The notes: generated from the sequence alone by a model not told the origin. A DNA stretch of 64,000 nt from Streptococcus sp. VT 162 (GCA_000688775.2 CP007628.2:930001-994000), one strand, 5' to 3'. Shown: positions 33,498 through 44,006, counted from the stretch's first letter. Numbers and translations: made by a program.

Positions 33498-36400
33498 CGA
33501 TTCAACTCCTCTCTCATTTTCTCAAACCAAGCTTGCTTGAGCTTTTCTCCAACCAGACGCTTGCCATCAGCTAAGTCCAACTTCTCTAGGAAACGTGCTT
33601 GTCCTAAGTGATAATTGGCTTCAAATCCAGTGATGGCTTGGTGTTGCTGAACGTACGGGGCAATACTTCTGCCATTCTCTGTGTATGGATTGATGGCAAA
33701 CTGGCCTTGTAAAATCTTCTCAGCTGCCTTTTTGTACAGATGGGCATTGTAATCCAGTAAGAGCTGGAATTCCTCGTCTGTCAGCTGATTAGCCTTGTTT
33801 TTGTTATAAAACTCTCCCAAATGACTACTTTCTTTTTCTAAAAAGAGACCTTGGTATTTCATAGACTTGCTAACTTCTGCTACTGCTCCTGCCAGACTTT
33901 TAACAGCTAATAAAGATTGGACAGGTTCAGCCATTTCCAAGTACATAGCGCCAAAAAAGTTCTGCTCCCCTTCTCTTTTTAAGGCAGCAAGATAGGTTGG
34001 CAACTGGGAATTAAGCCCATTAAAGAAATGAGGAAACTGGAACTGAGTTAAACTAGACTTGTAGTCTACCACTCCTAACGCTCCATCAGCTTTCAGGCGG
34101 TCAATGCGGTCAACCTTGCCTCGCACATGGACACTCCGACCATTATCCAATTGAATAAAGGCTTGATCTTTACCACCAAATGCTGCTTCCTCTTGGATGG
34201 TTTCAATGGCTGGATTATGACGTAGGATGTGGCCAGTGGTCCTAGCGACATCAAGAAGAACTTCCTTGGTAAACTGGGCTTCCAAACTTTCTTGATAAAT
34301 GGCTTCAAATTCCCGTTCTTGACTGGTTTCCTTGATAGCTTGCTCCAAACGTTGGTCAAATGGTTTTTCAGCAGGGAGTTTCAAGGCACGTTCAAAAATA
34401 CGATGCAAGAAATTCCCGTGACTGCGAGCATCAGGACGTAGGCGCAATTCTTCCTGCAAACCTAAGACATAACGGAGGAAATAACTGTATTCATTGCGGT
34501 AAAACTCCGTCAAACCAGACGTAGACAGGTAAAACTCCTTGTCAGCTGGATAGAGAGCCTTCAAGGTCTCTTTCTCTAATGGTTTGCTGCTTGGGCTAGT
34601 TGGGAGTGCAGGATTTGTAAGACCTTTTTGATCAAGTTTTTTCCCCATCACACGCGCTAGAACCTTGACAAAGGTCACATCTTCTTCATTTTCACTAGAA
34701 CCCGCCTGCTGATGATAGGAAACGAGACTAGACAAGAGACTGTGATAAGAACCCATATCATCCTTAGACAGACTTTTTTGATGAATCTTCTTCTCTAACC
34801 GGCTAAATCCAAAACCCACCAGTTCCTGAAGATAGGCTGATTCCTTGCTCTCATTTTCATTGAGGAGACTTGGAGCTGACAAAATCAACTGCTTACGAGC
34901 AGCATTGACTAAAGAAAGCATGGTATAGCGATTTTTCTTGAGGTTTTCACTACTTGCAATCAGTAATTGCGCTCCCTCCTCAGTTGCTTGGTTTAGACTT
35001 TGTCTTTCTTCGTCTGTTAACAGGCTGGTGTTTTGCGCAATTTTTGGCAAATGATCCTGAGTCAGCCCAATGGCATAGACAAAGTCAGCGGTCATAGGTG
35101 CAATCAAATCGTAACTCTGCACCAGAACAGTGTCAACAGTTGCTGGAATGGTACGATACTGGGATAAGCTCATTCCAGAATGGAGCAAGGCTAGGAAATC
35201 CTCTAGACTAACCTGTGTACCAGCGAAAACGGTCGCAAATTGTTCTAAAACATGGCAGAAAGCCTTCCAAACTTCGGCTTGTCTTTCCTGTTCTAGAGTT
35301 TCCATAGTAGCTGTCAATTCTTGCATCTGCTTGCTTAAAGCAGCATTTTTTAGAAAAGTATTCCACTTTTGCAAGAGATTTTCAGTCTTTTGCTTCCGAC
35401 TGGCAAATAAGGTTTCAAGTGGCGCCAAAACTCGCAGACGAAGAGAATTTAAACGCTCTAAATCAAATTTTCCATGGTGGGATTTGGTAAAGGTCTGCTG
35501 AAAAGCTGGCAAGCCATTGATGCCAAGATAGCGGAGATATTGCTCAAAAGCATCAATATCCGCTTGGCCAAGGTCAGTATACAAACCTGTTCTGAGGAGA
35601 TTAATCAAATCCTCCTGACGGAAACGGTAACGTTTTAAACGTAAAATAGACTCCACATACTGAGTCAGAGGATGATGGGCCATGGATTCACTTCTACCAA
35701 GATAGAAAGGAATCTGGTACTGGTCAAAAATAGTTTTCAGTGATAGCTGGTAAGATGCCACATCACCCAGCAAAATACGGAAATTCTTGTAACTCAGTTC
35801 TGGATGGTCATGTAATTTCTGACGAATGCTACGGGCTACTAATTCCAACTCCTCTTTTTGCGTCAAGCAGGACCAGATTTGCAGATTTTCACGGTCCTTC
35901 TCATCGACATCTAAAGCGAGTTCTGAGAAGTCATAAGAAGACTCCAGCAAACGAGAAGCCTTGTCAAAACTATCAATTTTCTCATGAGTCTGAGAACGAT
36001 CCTGAGCAAGCGATTGGTATTTTGCCCCCAAATGATGAAGAAATTCCACACTGGCTTGATAGAGATTCCCTTCAGTGAACGGACTGATATAGGCTTTCTT
36101 GCTTGCATAGGCCCCAATGACAATCTCGGCACCTTTTCGGTGGAGTAGATCCACTACACGCTCTTCCTCGGCAGAAAAACGGGTAAATCCGTCAATGACT
36201 AAGGCAAGTTGACTGAAATCACTACTTACCTTGTCATTCTCAATAGCCTCAATCAAATGAGATAACTGACTTCCCTGAGCCAACTGACCTTGATTGAGAT
36301 AGGCTGTTACTTTCTCAAAAATCAAGAGTAAATCTGCTCGCTTATCCTCATCTGTCAGACTTTCCAAGTCCAAAAAGCTCATCTGAGCAGTCGTCATCTC

Positions 36401-36769
36401 ATGATAAAGTTCAATCAACTGCTGGATAAATTGAGGATCCTGCTTAATTGCACCATAAACACGTAAGTCCTTGGGATCGAGTTCGGCAAGACATTTATAA
36501 AAAGCCATCCCAAGCCCGATGTCATCTAAACTCGTCTTAGTTGGCAAATCATTCAAGACTAAGTAACGAGCCATCTGAGCAAAACGCGTGACGGTAATCG
36601 CAAAAGAAGCCTGCTGGGACAAGCATTCCAGCACGGCGCGTTCCTTTTCAAATGAAAGAGAGTTGGGGGCGATGTAGAAAACCCGCTTGCCAGCAGCAAC
36701 TAGCTCTTCTGCCTCTCTGGTTAAAATATCTGTCAAAGAAGTCCGAATATCAGTATAAAGTAATTTCAT
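33494..36769 (-). CDS. rexB: ATP-dependent nuclease subunit B (RexB/AddB)
   Basis: 1091 residues. The N-terminal helicase-like region lacks a usable Walker A, as in other streptococcal RexB proteins, so it probably serves in Chi recognition and structure. The C-terminal nuclease (about 790-1060) has [25 protein letters not shown] and VVDYKSS. It acts with RexA on the opposite strand. Upstream gene of the rexBA pair, with only 4 bases of overlap. Confidence 0.95.
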   Translation of the reverse strand: MKLLYTDIRTSLTDILTREAEELVAAGKRVFYIAPNSLSFEKERAVLECLSQQASFAITVTRFAQMARYLVLNDLPTKTSLDDIGLGMAFYKCLAELDPKDLRVYGAIKQDPQFIQQLIELYHEMTTAQMSFLDLESLTDEDKRADLLLIFEKVTAYLNQGQLAQGSQLSHLIEAIENDKVSSDFSQLALVIDGFTRFSAEEERVVDLLHRKGAEIVIGAYASKKAYISPFTEGNLYQASVEFLHHLGAKYQSLAQDRSQTHEKIDSFDKASRLLESSYDFSELALDVDEKDRENLQIWSCLTQKEELELVARSIRQKLHDHPELSYKNFRILLGDVASYQLSLKTIFDQYQIPFYLGRSESMAHHPLTQYVESILRLKRYRFRQEDLINLLRTGLYTDLGQADIDAFEQYLRYLGINGLPAFQQTFTKSHHGKFDLERLNSLRLRVLAPLETLFASRKQKTENLLQKWNTFLKNAALSKQMQELTATMETLEQERQAEVWKAFCHVLEQFATVFAGTQVSLEDFLALLHSGMSLSQYRTIPATVDTVLVQSYDLIAPMTADFVYAIGLTQDHLPKIAQNTSLLTDEERQSLNQATEEGAQLLIASSENLKKNRYTMLSLVNAARKQLILSAPSLLNENESKESAYLQELVGFGFSRLEKKIHQKSLSKDDMGSYHSLLSSLVSYHQQAGSSENEEDVTFVKVLARVMGKKLDQKGLTNPALPTSPSSKPLEKETLKALYPADKEFYLSTSGLTEFYRNEYSYFLRYVLGLQEELRLRPDARSHGNFLHRIFERALKLPAEKPFDQRLEQAIKETSQEREFEAIYQESLEAQFTKEVLLDVARTTGHILRHNPAIETIQEEAAFGGKDQAFIQLDNGRSVHVRGKVDRIDRLKADGALGVVDYKSSLTQFQFPHFFNGLNSQLPTYLAALKREGEQNFFGAMYLEMAEPVQSLLAVKSLAGAVAEVSKSMKYQGLFLEKESSHLGEFYNKNKANQLTDEEFQLLLDYNAHLYKKAAEKILQGQFAINPYTENGRSIAPYVQQHQAITGFEANYHLGQARFLEKLDLADGKRLVGEKLKQAWFEKMREELNR

Positions 36770-36875
36770 CTCTGCCTCGTTTGGTTTATCAAAGTTTCTT
36801 ACTCTATTATAGCAAAGTTCGCTTCACAGTCCAAATCCAAAATTTTAGTTGACAATCATTTAACTAGGAAATCAA

Positions 36876-37295
36876 TCATACTCCATCATCCACTTTCATA
36901 TGCTGAAAAATATAGAGGAAAAAGTCTTTGGAAACTTCAAAATGCCCATAACGAAGTCGAGAAGTATAGTCTTTCCATTCAGGATGTTGTCTGGCTATTT
37001 CTATGAAGCAATCTTTGACTGGTTGATAATACTCGACATTTCGTCTAAATGGAAAGAATCCTTCAAACTGCTCTACTTGATAGGCTTTGTCATCTGTAAT
37101 TTTACCTACGGCCACAAAAGCCTGTAACTTATCTTGACCATTCATATCGTATTTTGGGCTATAATATAAAAGATAGTCTCCTTTTTTCATACGGTTTAAG
37201 GGGCCGCCCTTTCCATGACAGACCTGACAAAAATTCCCTTCAACTCCTCTTAAAACATGGTTCTTCGAAACAACTCCGACCCAATATCTAGGCAT
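36876..37295 (-). CDS. EVE-domain (PUA-like) protein
   Basis: 139 residues: MPRYWVGVVSKNHV, then F-C-Q-V-C-H-G-K-G-G-P-L and MKKGDYLLYYSP, which are EVE-domain features. EVE/PUA-like domains bind modified bases in DNA or RNA and often occur beside restriction or stress genes. Its ATG overlaps the end of the MarR gene by 8 bases (ATGCCTAG) with TTGGAGG ahead, so both proteins are made from one mRNA. No restriction enzyme is nearby. The ligand is unknown. Confidence 0.8.
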   Translation of the reverse strand: MPRYWVGVVSKNHVLRGVEGNFCQVCHGKGGPLNRMKKGDYLLYYSPKYDMNGQDKLQAFVAVGKITDDKAYQVEQFEGFFPFRRNVEYYQPVKDCFIEIARQHPEWKDYTSRLRYGHFEVSKDFFLYIFQHMKVDDGV

Positions 37296-37749
37296 TTTTA
37301 TCCTCCAACTCTACTAACAAACGATTAAAAACTTCTCTATCGTTAGATAGTTTTTTAAAAAATTCTTCATCAACACCTTCTACTAAAGGTAAAGCTTGAT
37401 TGACCTTCTCCGCGCCAGACTTCGTCACTGAGACCAGTTTTGCCCGACTATCCTTTGGGTGTTGATCGCGTCTAATGTAGTCTTTCTTCTCCAGTAGCCT
37501 AACAATCTGGGAAACCGTCATGACATCCATACCAGTGAACCGAGCGATATCAACTTGCGTTACATATTCCTCTCTATTGCTCAGAAACAAGAGCGAAGTC
37601 AAAACGATAAATTGAGGCAGAGTGAGACCAACTAATTTCAAGACTCTTTTTAAGTTGCTTTCCCACTTGTTGTAGACTTTGATGAACAGAAGACCTGTGG
37701 ACTCTGTTTCATCATTTTTGTAAATTGAATTAAAGTGATACTTTGACAT
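37288..37749 (-). CDS. MarR-family transcription regulator
   Basis: 153 residues from the ATG at 37749, chosen for AAAGGAG 7 bases ahead and because upstream codons code a low-complexity lysine/isoleucine run. The winged-helix (about 45-115) includes QVDIARFTGMDVMTVSQIVRLL and the wing RRDQHPKDSRAKLVSVT. MarR proteins respond to phenolics, oxidants or drugs. It leads a two-gene unit with the EVE protein and probably represses itself; a TATACATATTATATAA-type AT-rich palindrome lies just upstream. Confidence 0.88.
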   Translation of the reverse strand: MSKYHFNSIYKNDETESTGLLFIKVYNKWESNLKRVLKLVGLTLPQFIVLTSLLFLSNREEYVTQVDIARFTGMDVMTVSQIVRLLEKKDYIRRDQHPKDSRAKLVSVTKSGAEKVNQALPLVEGVDEEFFKKLSNDREVFNRLLVELEDKNA

Positions 37750-37895
37750 TTTTTCTCCTTTAATATTAAGTATACATATTATATAAGATTTTATTTTCTT
37801 TTTCAAGAAAAGGAAAGTCAAATGTTACTATTCTGTCAGACATTTCATAGTCTATATGCTATAATAAAAGCAAAACACCTAGAAAAGGAAGTCTT

Positions 37896-38705
37896 ATGAT
37901 TAAACTACTAGCCTTGGATATGGACGGAACCCTCCTTAACGAAGCCAAGGAAATTCCACAAGCCCACATTACTGCCATTCACCAGGCCATTGAAAAAGGT
38001 GTCAAATTGGTTCTCTGTACAGGTCGCCCGCTTTTCGGTGTCCTTCCCTACTATAAAAAACTAGGACTGGACCTCCAGAATGAGTATGTCATTGTTAATA
38101 ACGGTTGTTCAACTCACCAGACCAGTGACTGGAGTCTAGTTGACTGGCAAGAACTCAGTCCAGCCGACATTGAATACCTTTATGATCTAGCAGAAAAAAG
38201 CGACGTCCAGTTAACTCTTTTTGATGAGAAACATTATTTTGTCCTCGGTGGCAAGCCTAATGAAATTGTTCAAAATGATGCCAAGCTAGTCTTTTCAGAC
38301 CTGACTGAAATCTCCCTTGAGGACGCGACTAGTGGCAAGTATCGGATGTTCCAAGGCATGTTTTTAGGAACAAAAGAGCAAACAGACGATTTTGAGCAGC
38401 GGTTTGCTGAGGAACTCTGCCAACGATTTAGCGGAGTTCGTTCACAGCCTGTCATTTATGAAGCCATGCCACTTGGGACTACTAAGGCTACTGCTCTTTC
38501 TCGACTAGCAGAGATTTTGAAGATCGAGCCCTCAGAAATTATGGCCATGGGCGATGCCAATAACGATATCGAAATGCTTCAGTTTGCAGGGCTTGGCATT
38601 GCTATGGGAAATGCCAGCGACCATGTCAAATCCCTTGCTAATGACGTTACAGATAGCAATGAAGAAGAAGGCGTTGCGCGTGCCATTGAGAAGTATATTT
38701 TATAA
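37896..38705 (+). CDS. Cof-type HAD phosphatase
   Basis: 269 residues. The HAD motif I LALDMDGTLLNE (D8, D10), a C2B-type cap (about 85-190) and motif IV MAMGDANNDIEML mark the Cof/YidA subfamily, which dephosphorylates sugar phosphates, flavin or PLP intermediates. It is read opposite to most genes on this side of dif and ends at a clear terminator (38714). Confidence 0.9.
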   Translation: MIKLLALDMDGTLLNEAKEIPQAHITAIHQAIEKGVKLVLCTGRPLFGVLPYYKKLGLDLQNEYVIVNNGCSTHQTSDWSLVDWQELSPADIEYLYDLAEKSDVQLTLFDEKHYFVLGGKPNEIVQNDAKLVFSDLTEISLEDATSGKYRMFQGMFLGTKEQTDDFEQRFAEELCQRFSGVRSQPVIYEAMPLGTTKATALSRLAEILKIEPSEIMAMGDANNDIEMLQFAGLGIAMGNASDHVKSLANDVTDSNEEEGVARAIEKYIL

Positions 38706-38713
38706 TTGAGAAG

Positions 38714-38742
38714 CCCAGTTCATGTCAACTGGGTTTTGTTTT
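38714..38742 (+). terminator. Terminator after the Cof-type gene
   Basis: CCCAGTT (38714-38720), loop CATGTC, AACTGGG (38727-38733), then TTTTGTTTTTTT. Confidence 0.8.
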
Positions 38743-38846
38743 TTTAAGAATCACAAAACTTTAGAAACTCTTTAGAATTACTTGATATTTCTTTGATTTC
38801 TATACCTTATACTAAAGTTAGAAAAATAAATCAAAAGGAGAAAATC

Positions 38847-39755
38847 ATGAAAACAGTACTCGAAATTCATGGACTGACCAAACAATTCGGACAACAAGCT
38901 ATTCTTCAAGATCTTAGTCTAACCATAAAAGAGGGAGATATTTATGGTCTAATCGGAAAAAATGGAGCAGGTAAAACTACTCTTATCAAAATCATTACAC
39001 AACTACTGTTTGCGGATAAAGGAACTGTTTCCCTCTTTTCTAGTCAATCGGAAAATGAGTGGACCAAGGGCTTATCTCGAGTAGGTTCAGTTATCGAATC
39101 ACCTGTAGCTCATAATCACTTAACAGCCTATCAAAATCTGAAATATTATTGTATGATCCGCCATATTCCAAATGCTGATAAAGTTATTCAAGAAACACTA
39201 GATTATGTAGGTTTGTCTGATACAGGTAAGAAAGTCTTTCGTGATTTCTCGCTAGGAATGAAACAAAGACTTGGTATCGCTATTGCTCTTCTGTCCAAAC
39301 CCGACTTCCTTATTCTTGATGAACCTATTAATGGTCTCGACCCAATTGGAATCAAAGAATTTCGTCTCATGATCCAGCGGCTAAATCAAGAAAAAGGCAT
39401 AACCATCCTCATCTCTAGCCATATCTTGTCAGAACTCTATCTCTTAGCTAATCGCTTTGGTATTCTGGATCAAGGTAAGATTATCCGTGAAATCAGTAAA
39501 GCTGAGTTTGAAACACTAAGTGAGGATTATATCGTGCTTAGAACAAGCGATAAAGAAAGAGCTTGTCAGGTATTGAAAGAACAAATCCAGCTCCAGTTTA
39601 AGGTTGTAAACCCTGAAAAGGAAATCCATATCTTTGGTAATGAACAAGATGTCAAACAGATTCTTAAGCAACTAACTTTGTCCGATGTTGCTATTGATGA
39701 GATTTACTTTGCCCGTCAAAACCTAGAAGAATACTTCACCCAATTGGTAGAATAG
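38847..39755 (+). CDS. ABC transporter ATP-binding protein (bacitracin/lantibiotic-resistance type)
   Basis: 302 residues from the ATG at 38847 (AAAAGGAGAAAA ahead). Walker A GKNGAGKTT, signature FSLGMKQRLGIA, Walker B LILDEPINGLDP and the switch histidine ISSHIL are intact. The C-terminal 80 residues form the extra domain typical of BcrA-type exporters, which give protection against peptide antibiotics. Its permease follows after 10 bases. A two-component system faces the pair across a shared terminator and could be its sensor. Confidence 0.88.
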   Translation: MKTVLEIHGLTKQFGQQAILQDLSLTIKEGDIYGLIGKNGAGKTTLIKIITQLLFADKGTVSLFSSQSENEWTKGLSRVGSVIESPVAHNHLTAYQNLKYYCMIRHIPNADKVIQETLDYVGLSDTGKKVFRDFSLGMKQRLGIAIALLSKPDFLILDEPINGLDPIGIKEFRLMIQRLNQEKGITILISSHILSELYLLANRFGILDQGKIIREISKAEFETLSEDYIVLRTSDKERACQVLKEQIQLQFKVVNPEKEIHIFGNEQDVKQILKQLTLSDVAIDEIYFARQNLEEYFTQLVE

Positions 39756-39765
39756 GAGAAAAATC

Positions 39766-40518
39766 ATGATACATACCATTCAAGCAGATTTTTACCGTCT
39801 TTTCCGCTCAAAAGGATTCTGGATTACAGAATTCATTCTCTTTGTACTTATGTTACTGGGTGCTACTATTGGAGCTACAGGGCATCTAATGTCAGTTCAG
39901 GCAGCACCACCTGAGCTTCCTACCCATGGTTGGAATGGGATAGAAGCTCTAATCAACGCGTCAAATAACGGCTCAAACCTCGTTTTCCTCTGTATTATTC
40001 TAGTGTGTTTAGTTCTTGGGGTCGATTTAATCGGCAAGCTTTATAAAAATAGTTTGACAGTTGGCGTTTCTCGTACCGAGTTTTTCCTTGCTAAATTCTT
40101 TGTACTAGCAAGTATCGCTCTCTTACAACTCATCACCAGTCTTGTGATTGCCTTTATTCCCGCGACTCTACTAAACGGACTTGGTACAATGCCTGATGGT
40201 TTTGTTACTAATCTCCTCTTGACGATTTCCCTTCAATTTCTATGCCTACTCGCTTGGCTTTCGATTGTCTCCTTTATTCTCTACCTAACTCATTCTTATC
40301 TTGCCGTATTTATCGGCTATCTAGTTACCTCTATCATCCTTTCTATGCCAATGCTTATCTTTCCAAATATCGCAATTTTACGATATCTGAGCTTAAATTT
40401 TGCCTATGCCATGACTGCTGATAGTCAAGCTATTCTCTATACCATCACGGTTTGCGTAACAGTCATACTTTTCTTCTCTTTCAGTGGACTGACTATTTTC
40501 AAGAAGAAAAGCTTATAA
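39766..40518 (+). CDS. ABC transporter permease (ABC-2 type)
   Basis: 250 residues with six hydrophobic segments (about 17-38, 65-85, 103-130, 145-168, 178-200 and 220-240) and a leading cytoplasmic helix MIHTIQADFYRLFRSKGFW, as in BcrB/LanFEG-type permeases. Works with the ATPase encoded upstream as an exporter or immunity transporter. The substrate is not known. Confidence 0.85.
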   Translation: MIHTIQADFYRLFRSKGFWITEFILFVLMLLGATIGATGHLMSVQAAPPELPTHGWNGIEALINASNNGSNLVFLCIILVCLVLGVDLIGKLYKNSLTVGVSRTEFFLAKFFVLASIALLQLITSLVIAFIPATLLNGLGTMPDGFVTNLLLTISLQFLCLLAWLSIVSFILYLTHSYLAVFIGYLVTSIILSMPMLIFPNIAILRYLSLNFAYAMTADSQAILYTITVCVTVILFFSFSGLTIFKKKSL

Positions 40519-40523
40519 AAAGG

Positions 40524-40555
40524 ACCTCCTCTAGGATATAGAGGAGGTTTCTTTT
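40524..40555. terminator. Bidirectional terminator between the ABC permease and histidine kinase genes
   Basis: ACCTCCTCTA (40524-40533), loop GGATA, TAGAGGAGGT (40539-40548), then TTCTTTT; A-run on the other side. Confidence 0.8.
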
Positions 40556-40556
40556 G

Positions 40557-41435
40557 TTAAAAATAAATAAAGACCGAAAACCATTCTCCATCAGTGGCTA
40601 GCTTCATTTCCGCTCCAAGAAGATGAACCAATTCCTCAGTAATATAGAGACCTAAACCAGAGGATTCTTCGGTATCTGACATATTTTCAGAATAAAAACG
40701 ATTGCTGAGATTGTCTATATTCTTGATAGATTTTTTGACTAGATTATCAATTTCCAAAGCAAGCCTATTGTCTTCCTTTTTCAAAGAAAGCCGAGCCTTC
40801 TCCTTACCGTGCTTGAGAACATTTCCAAGAAGGTTTTGTATAATTCGATCAAGCAAGTCCTCATCAGTCGCCGTTTTCAATCCTGGTTCAACATTAAAAT
40901 CAAGAACAATCTGTGAAGATTGAAAAACGTCGTAATAAGCTAAAGTCTTTTTCGTTATAAAAGTTGATAAATCAAGTTCTTCCAGTTTCGGTTTGACTGC
41001 TCCTTCCATCAAATGACGGTATTCTAGGAGGGCCTCCAAACGTTTGGAAACCAGTTCCTGATGATGGGCTATTTTGCTTAAAGTTTCCTGACTATTATCG
41101 GGGTGTTTTATTAGTTGCTGGGTATATCCTGAAGCGATTGTCAAAGGTGTCCGAATATCATGAGCAATGTTACTGATTGCCATATCTAGGGTGCGTTTTT
41201 CACGCTTCATGATTAGTTGGTTTTGCTCCACTTCTTGAAATAGATTCTCAATTTGGTTATGTAGACGCAAAATGGTCTTTGAAAAGAAATTTACACCGAT
41301 CCTCTTCATGCTACCAGAGCGAATCTTTTCTTCAATTTGTCTGCTTAAATCTCTAATTGCTATATGATAGCGAATCAAAAAAATCGCCAAAATAATATTA
41401 GTAAGGAGCAATATAGATATCAAAATGTAAATCAT
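40557..41435 (-). CDS. Sensor histidine kinase, intramembrane-sensing size
   Basis: 292 residues. A single N-terminal membrane segment (about 2-22) without an outside loop, then a linker helix, the HisKA H-box NIAHDIRTPLT (H92) and a HATPase domain (about 185-290) with N-box QNLLGNVLKHG and G-box SSGLGLYI. Short kinases of this build usually take their signal from a partner membrane protein, often an ABC transporter. It overlaps the response regulator stop by one base and faces an ABC exporter pair. Confidence 0.9.
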   Translation of the reverse strand: MIYILISILLLTNIILAIFLIRYHIAIRDLSRQIEEKIRSGSMKRIGVNFFSKTILRLHNQIENLFQEVEQNQLIMKREKRTLDMAISNIAHDIRTPLTIASGYTQQLIKHPDNSQETLSKIAHHQELVSKRLEALLEYRHLMEGAVKPKLEELDLSTFITKKTLAYYDVFQSSQIVLDFNVEPGLKTATDEDLLDRIIQNLLGNVLKHGKEKARLSLKKEDNRLALEIDNLVKKSIKNIDNLSNRFYSENMSDTEESSGLGLYITEELVHLLGAEMKLATDGEWFSVFIYF

Positions 41436-42133
41436 TACTTATCTCCTTTTAATCGAACACCAACTCCCCAAATGGTTTCGATGTACTCGTGATTTGGATC
41501 CAGTTGATGCAGTTTTTTACGGAGATTGCTTAGATGGGTGTTGAGCGTATTGTCTCCAGGCAGGTAACTTTCTTCCCAAATCAATTCATAGAGTTCTTCT
41601 TTGGTGAAGATCTTTTTAGGATGCTGGTGCAACATTTGGAGAATCTGGCACTCTTTCTTTGCAAGGCGAATGGTTTCAGTTGCGTTACTTATTTCAAAAC
41701 TATCCGCATCAAACTGGATATTTTTAAAATTTTGTACGAGGTTATCAATTTCTCTTCGATCTTCTGACTGATGTTCACCACTTTGGCGTAATTGAACAGT
41801 GACTCTGGCAAAGACTTCGTCCAAATCAAAAGGTTTTACTACATAATCATTGGCACCATCTAAGAGATATTGGCTGATGAGCTTTTTATCACCCAAAGCA
41901 GTAAGCATGATGACCGGAGTCTGACTCGTTTGTCGAATAGCTTGCAAGACTTGGTCACCATTTTTCCCAGGGAGCATGATATCTAGCAAAACGAGATCAA
42001 TGCCACCTTTGTCAAATTGCATTATACCTTCTGTACCAGAAAATGCTTGAATCACCTCATGTTCCTCTGCAAGAAGGGTTCTTAAGATTTCCTGGATTTC
42101 ATTATTATCTTCAATTATAAGTATGCTCGCCAT
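41435..42133 (-). CDS. OmpR/PhoB-type response regulator
   Basis: 232 residues from the ATG at 42133 (GGACGAGG ahead; the longer frame upstream lacks homology). The receiver domain (2-115) has acidic E8-D9, phospho-site D51 (LLDIMLPG), T/S in MLTALG and K in VVKPF. The winged-helix domain (about 135-230) ends YIETIWGVGVRLK. Encoded with the kinase in one unit; the likely target is the convergent ABC exporter, by analogy with antimicrobial-peptide-sensing systems. Confidence 0.9.
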   Translation of the reverse strand: MASILIIEDNNEIQEILRTLLAEEHEVIQAFSGTEGIMQFDKGGIDLVLLDIMLPGKNGDQVLQAIRQTSQTPVIMLTALGDKKLISQYLLDGANDYVVKPFDLDEVFARVTVQLRQSGEHQSEDRREIDNLVQNFKNIQFDADSFEISNATETIRLAKKECQILQMLHQHPKKIFTKEELYELIWEESYLPGDNTLNTHLSNLRKKLHQLDPNHEYIETIWGVGVRLKGDK

Positions 42134-42239
42134 AAACCTCGTCCTTTCTAAAACTATTATAACATGTTTTGTTAGGAATTCCAGATACAGAAAAGCTCCT
42201 CTCACATTTTAAGCAAGAAGGAGCTAATGGATATTGAAT

Positions 42240-42977
42240 CTACTTAACCAAATAAGCAATCAAAGTTATAATCCATAGATGAGCTGGGTAGAAAATATAA
42301 AAGAAATATTTACTCCAACTAGTTTCTTTTCCTCGCTGTCCATTATACAAAGCCATAAAAGGAAATACGGTGATAAAGAGCCAGTCAGAATTGTAAAGCA
42401 TCATTTCCAGTGTTTGGTGCCAAGTGTCGTAAATTTGGATGGAAGTCACTAACAAGAAGGCCCACAGAAAGGCATAGAGGAGATTTCGCAAGCCCTTGCG
42501 ATTTCGACAAGAGTAACTAATCAAGAGAAATGGTAGCATGGTGATGCCACCCTCGGTAAAAAGACACCCGAAAATCAAGAGCCCAGCAAGCCCAATACGA
42601 CGCCACAACTTCTCCTTTTTATCCAACTCTTTTCTGGGAAAACCAATCCAAAGCATGGTGACACCGATGGCCAAAGTCAAGAAAATATTATTAGTAACCA
42701 TTACACCCTTAGAGGCAAACAGAGTATTGAGAAGGCTATTTCCAGCAAACATGATCAGCGCCCAACTCCAAAGACGGATGAGGTAGTTTTTCAAATTTCG
42801 AGTATGGATGAAGCCTTCCATAGCCATATAGGCAAACCAAACTCCGACACAACGGGTCAAGGCGTGAAAGATACCTTCCCACAAAGGAGAAACGATTCCG
42901 GTGATATGAGGGATATGGTCCAGAACCATTACTGCCGCCATCAGATACTTCAACTGCGTTGCATTCCATTTTTTCAT
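42240..42977 (-). CDS. TraX-family membrane protein
   Basis: 245 residues, seven or eight hydrophobic segments, starting KKWNATQLKYLMAAVMVLDHI with the conserved histidine of the family. TraX proteins are acetyltransferase-like membrane proteins, named from F-pilin N-acetylation; streptococcal homologues may acetylate surface molecules. No conjugation genes are near, so it is a housekeeping homologue rather than a plasmid remnant. Confidence 0.85.
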   Translation of the reverse strand: MKKWNATQLKYLMAAVMVLDHIPHITGIVSPLWEGIFHALTRCVGVWFAYMAMEGFIHTRNLKNYLIRLWSWALIMFAGNSLLNTLFASKGVMVTNNIFLTLAIGVTMLWIGFPRKELDKKEKLWRRIGLAGLLIFGCLFTEGGITMLPFLLISYSCRNRKGLRNLLYAFLWAFLLVTSIQIYDTWHQTLEMMLYNSDWLFITVFPFMALYNGQRGKETSWSKYFFYIFYPAHLWIITLIAYLVK

Positions 42978-43054
42978 AATAAACCTCTTTCTTTTTGATC
43001 TACATAGAGTATAGCATACATTTCCACGTATAATCGTACACCCATCTTACATTT

Positions 43055-43087
43055 AAAAAGCCTATCTTACATTTTTGTAAGACAGGC
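43055..43087 (-). terminator. Terminator of the polyamine operon
   Basis: On the - strand, GCCTGTCTTACA (43087-43076) pairs with TGTAAGATAGGC (43071-43060), allowing one G-U pair, then TTTTT. It lies 35 bases past aguB. Confidence 0.8.
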
Positions 43088-43121
43088 GTGAATATTAAAT
43101 GTTTATTATGAAATTTACCTT

Positions 43122-43997
43122 CTAGTCCGTAATTCGTTGGTACATTTCGGGTCTTCTATCACGAAACAGTCCCCAATTTAGGCGCTCGCTTGCTCCCTTA
43201 TCAAGGTCATAAGTTGCTAACAGAACAGCTTCTCCTTGTCTTTCAGCTCTCTCTAGAATAGCTCCTGTTTCATCCGTCATAAAGGAGGAACCGTAGAAGT
43301 CAAGACTGGAACTCTGTCCACCATTTTCCTCACTAGGAGTGACTTCTTCCAAGCCATAGCGATTGGCTGCAATAACTGGGACAATATTTGCTGCTGCGTG
43401 CCCTTGCATGGTACGTTGCCAGTGACCACAACTGTCTGTATCCAAAATTGGCTCTGAACCAATAGCTGTTGGGTAAAAGAGCAATTCTGCCCCATTCAAC
43501 GCAAGACAGCGCGCCGTTTCAGGAAACCATTGATCCCAACAGATGCCAATCCCAATCTTAGCATAGCGAGTATCCCAGACCTTGAAACCAGTGTTACCAG
43601 GCGTAAAGTAAAATTTTTCTTGATAATAATGATCATCTGGTATGTGGGTCTTCCGATAGACGCCCAGCACTTCTCCATCAGCATCAATGACGGCGATTGA
43701 GTTATACAAGACATTGCCATCTTTTTCATAGAAACTGATCGGTAGAACAACCTGTAGTTCCTTAGCAATTACTTTAAAATGCTGAATGGCTGTATTTTCT
43801 GTCACCGACTGGGCATACTGGTAGTAGTCATACTGGCGTTCCTGACAGAAATAGGGACGTTCAAACAACTCGGGTAAGAGAATGATTTGTGCGCCTTGTT
43901 CTGTAGCTTGACGTACTAAACGCTCTGCTGTTTGGATATTTGTTGCCACATCCTTGGCACATTGCATCTGGATCGCTGCAACTCTAACATTTCTCAT
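43122..43997 (-). CDS. aguB: N-carbamoylputrescine amidase
   Basis: 291 residues of the nitrilase superfamily with the full triad: E in LLPELFERPYF, K in YRKTHIPDD and C in GICWDQWFPE. It splits N-carbamoylputrescine to putrescine, CO2 and ammonia. Last gene of the operon; it follows aguA after 9 bases, so agmatine is taken to putrescine by consecutive gene products. Confidence 0.95.
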   Translation of the reverse strand: MRNVRVAAIQMQCAKDVATNIQTAERLVRQATEQGAQIILLPELFERPYFCQERQYDYYQYAQSVTENTAIQHFKVIAKELQVVLPISFYEKDGNVLYNSIAVIDADGEVLGVYRKTHIPDDHYYQEKFYFTPGNTGFKVWDTRYAKIGIGICWDQWFPETARCLALNGAELLFYPTAIGSEPILDTDSCGHWQRTMQGHAAANIVPVIAANRYGLEEVTPSEENGGQSSSLDFYGSSFMTDETGAILERAERQGEAVLLATYDLDKGASERLNWGLFRDRRPEMYQRITD

Positions 43998-44006
43998 CTT
44001 TTTCTC

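Noticed and set aside
42240..42977. TraX as evidence of a conjugative element
   Set aside because: No relaxase, coupling protein or pilus genes nearby; chromosomal TraX homologues are common in streptococci.
43041..43075. Repeated ATCTTACATTT motif as a direct-repeat operator
   Set aside because: Only two partial copies, one of them part of the terminator stem of the polyamine operon.
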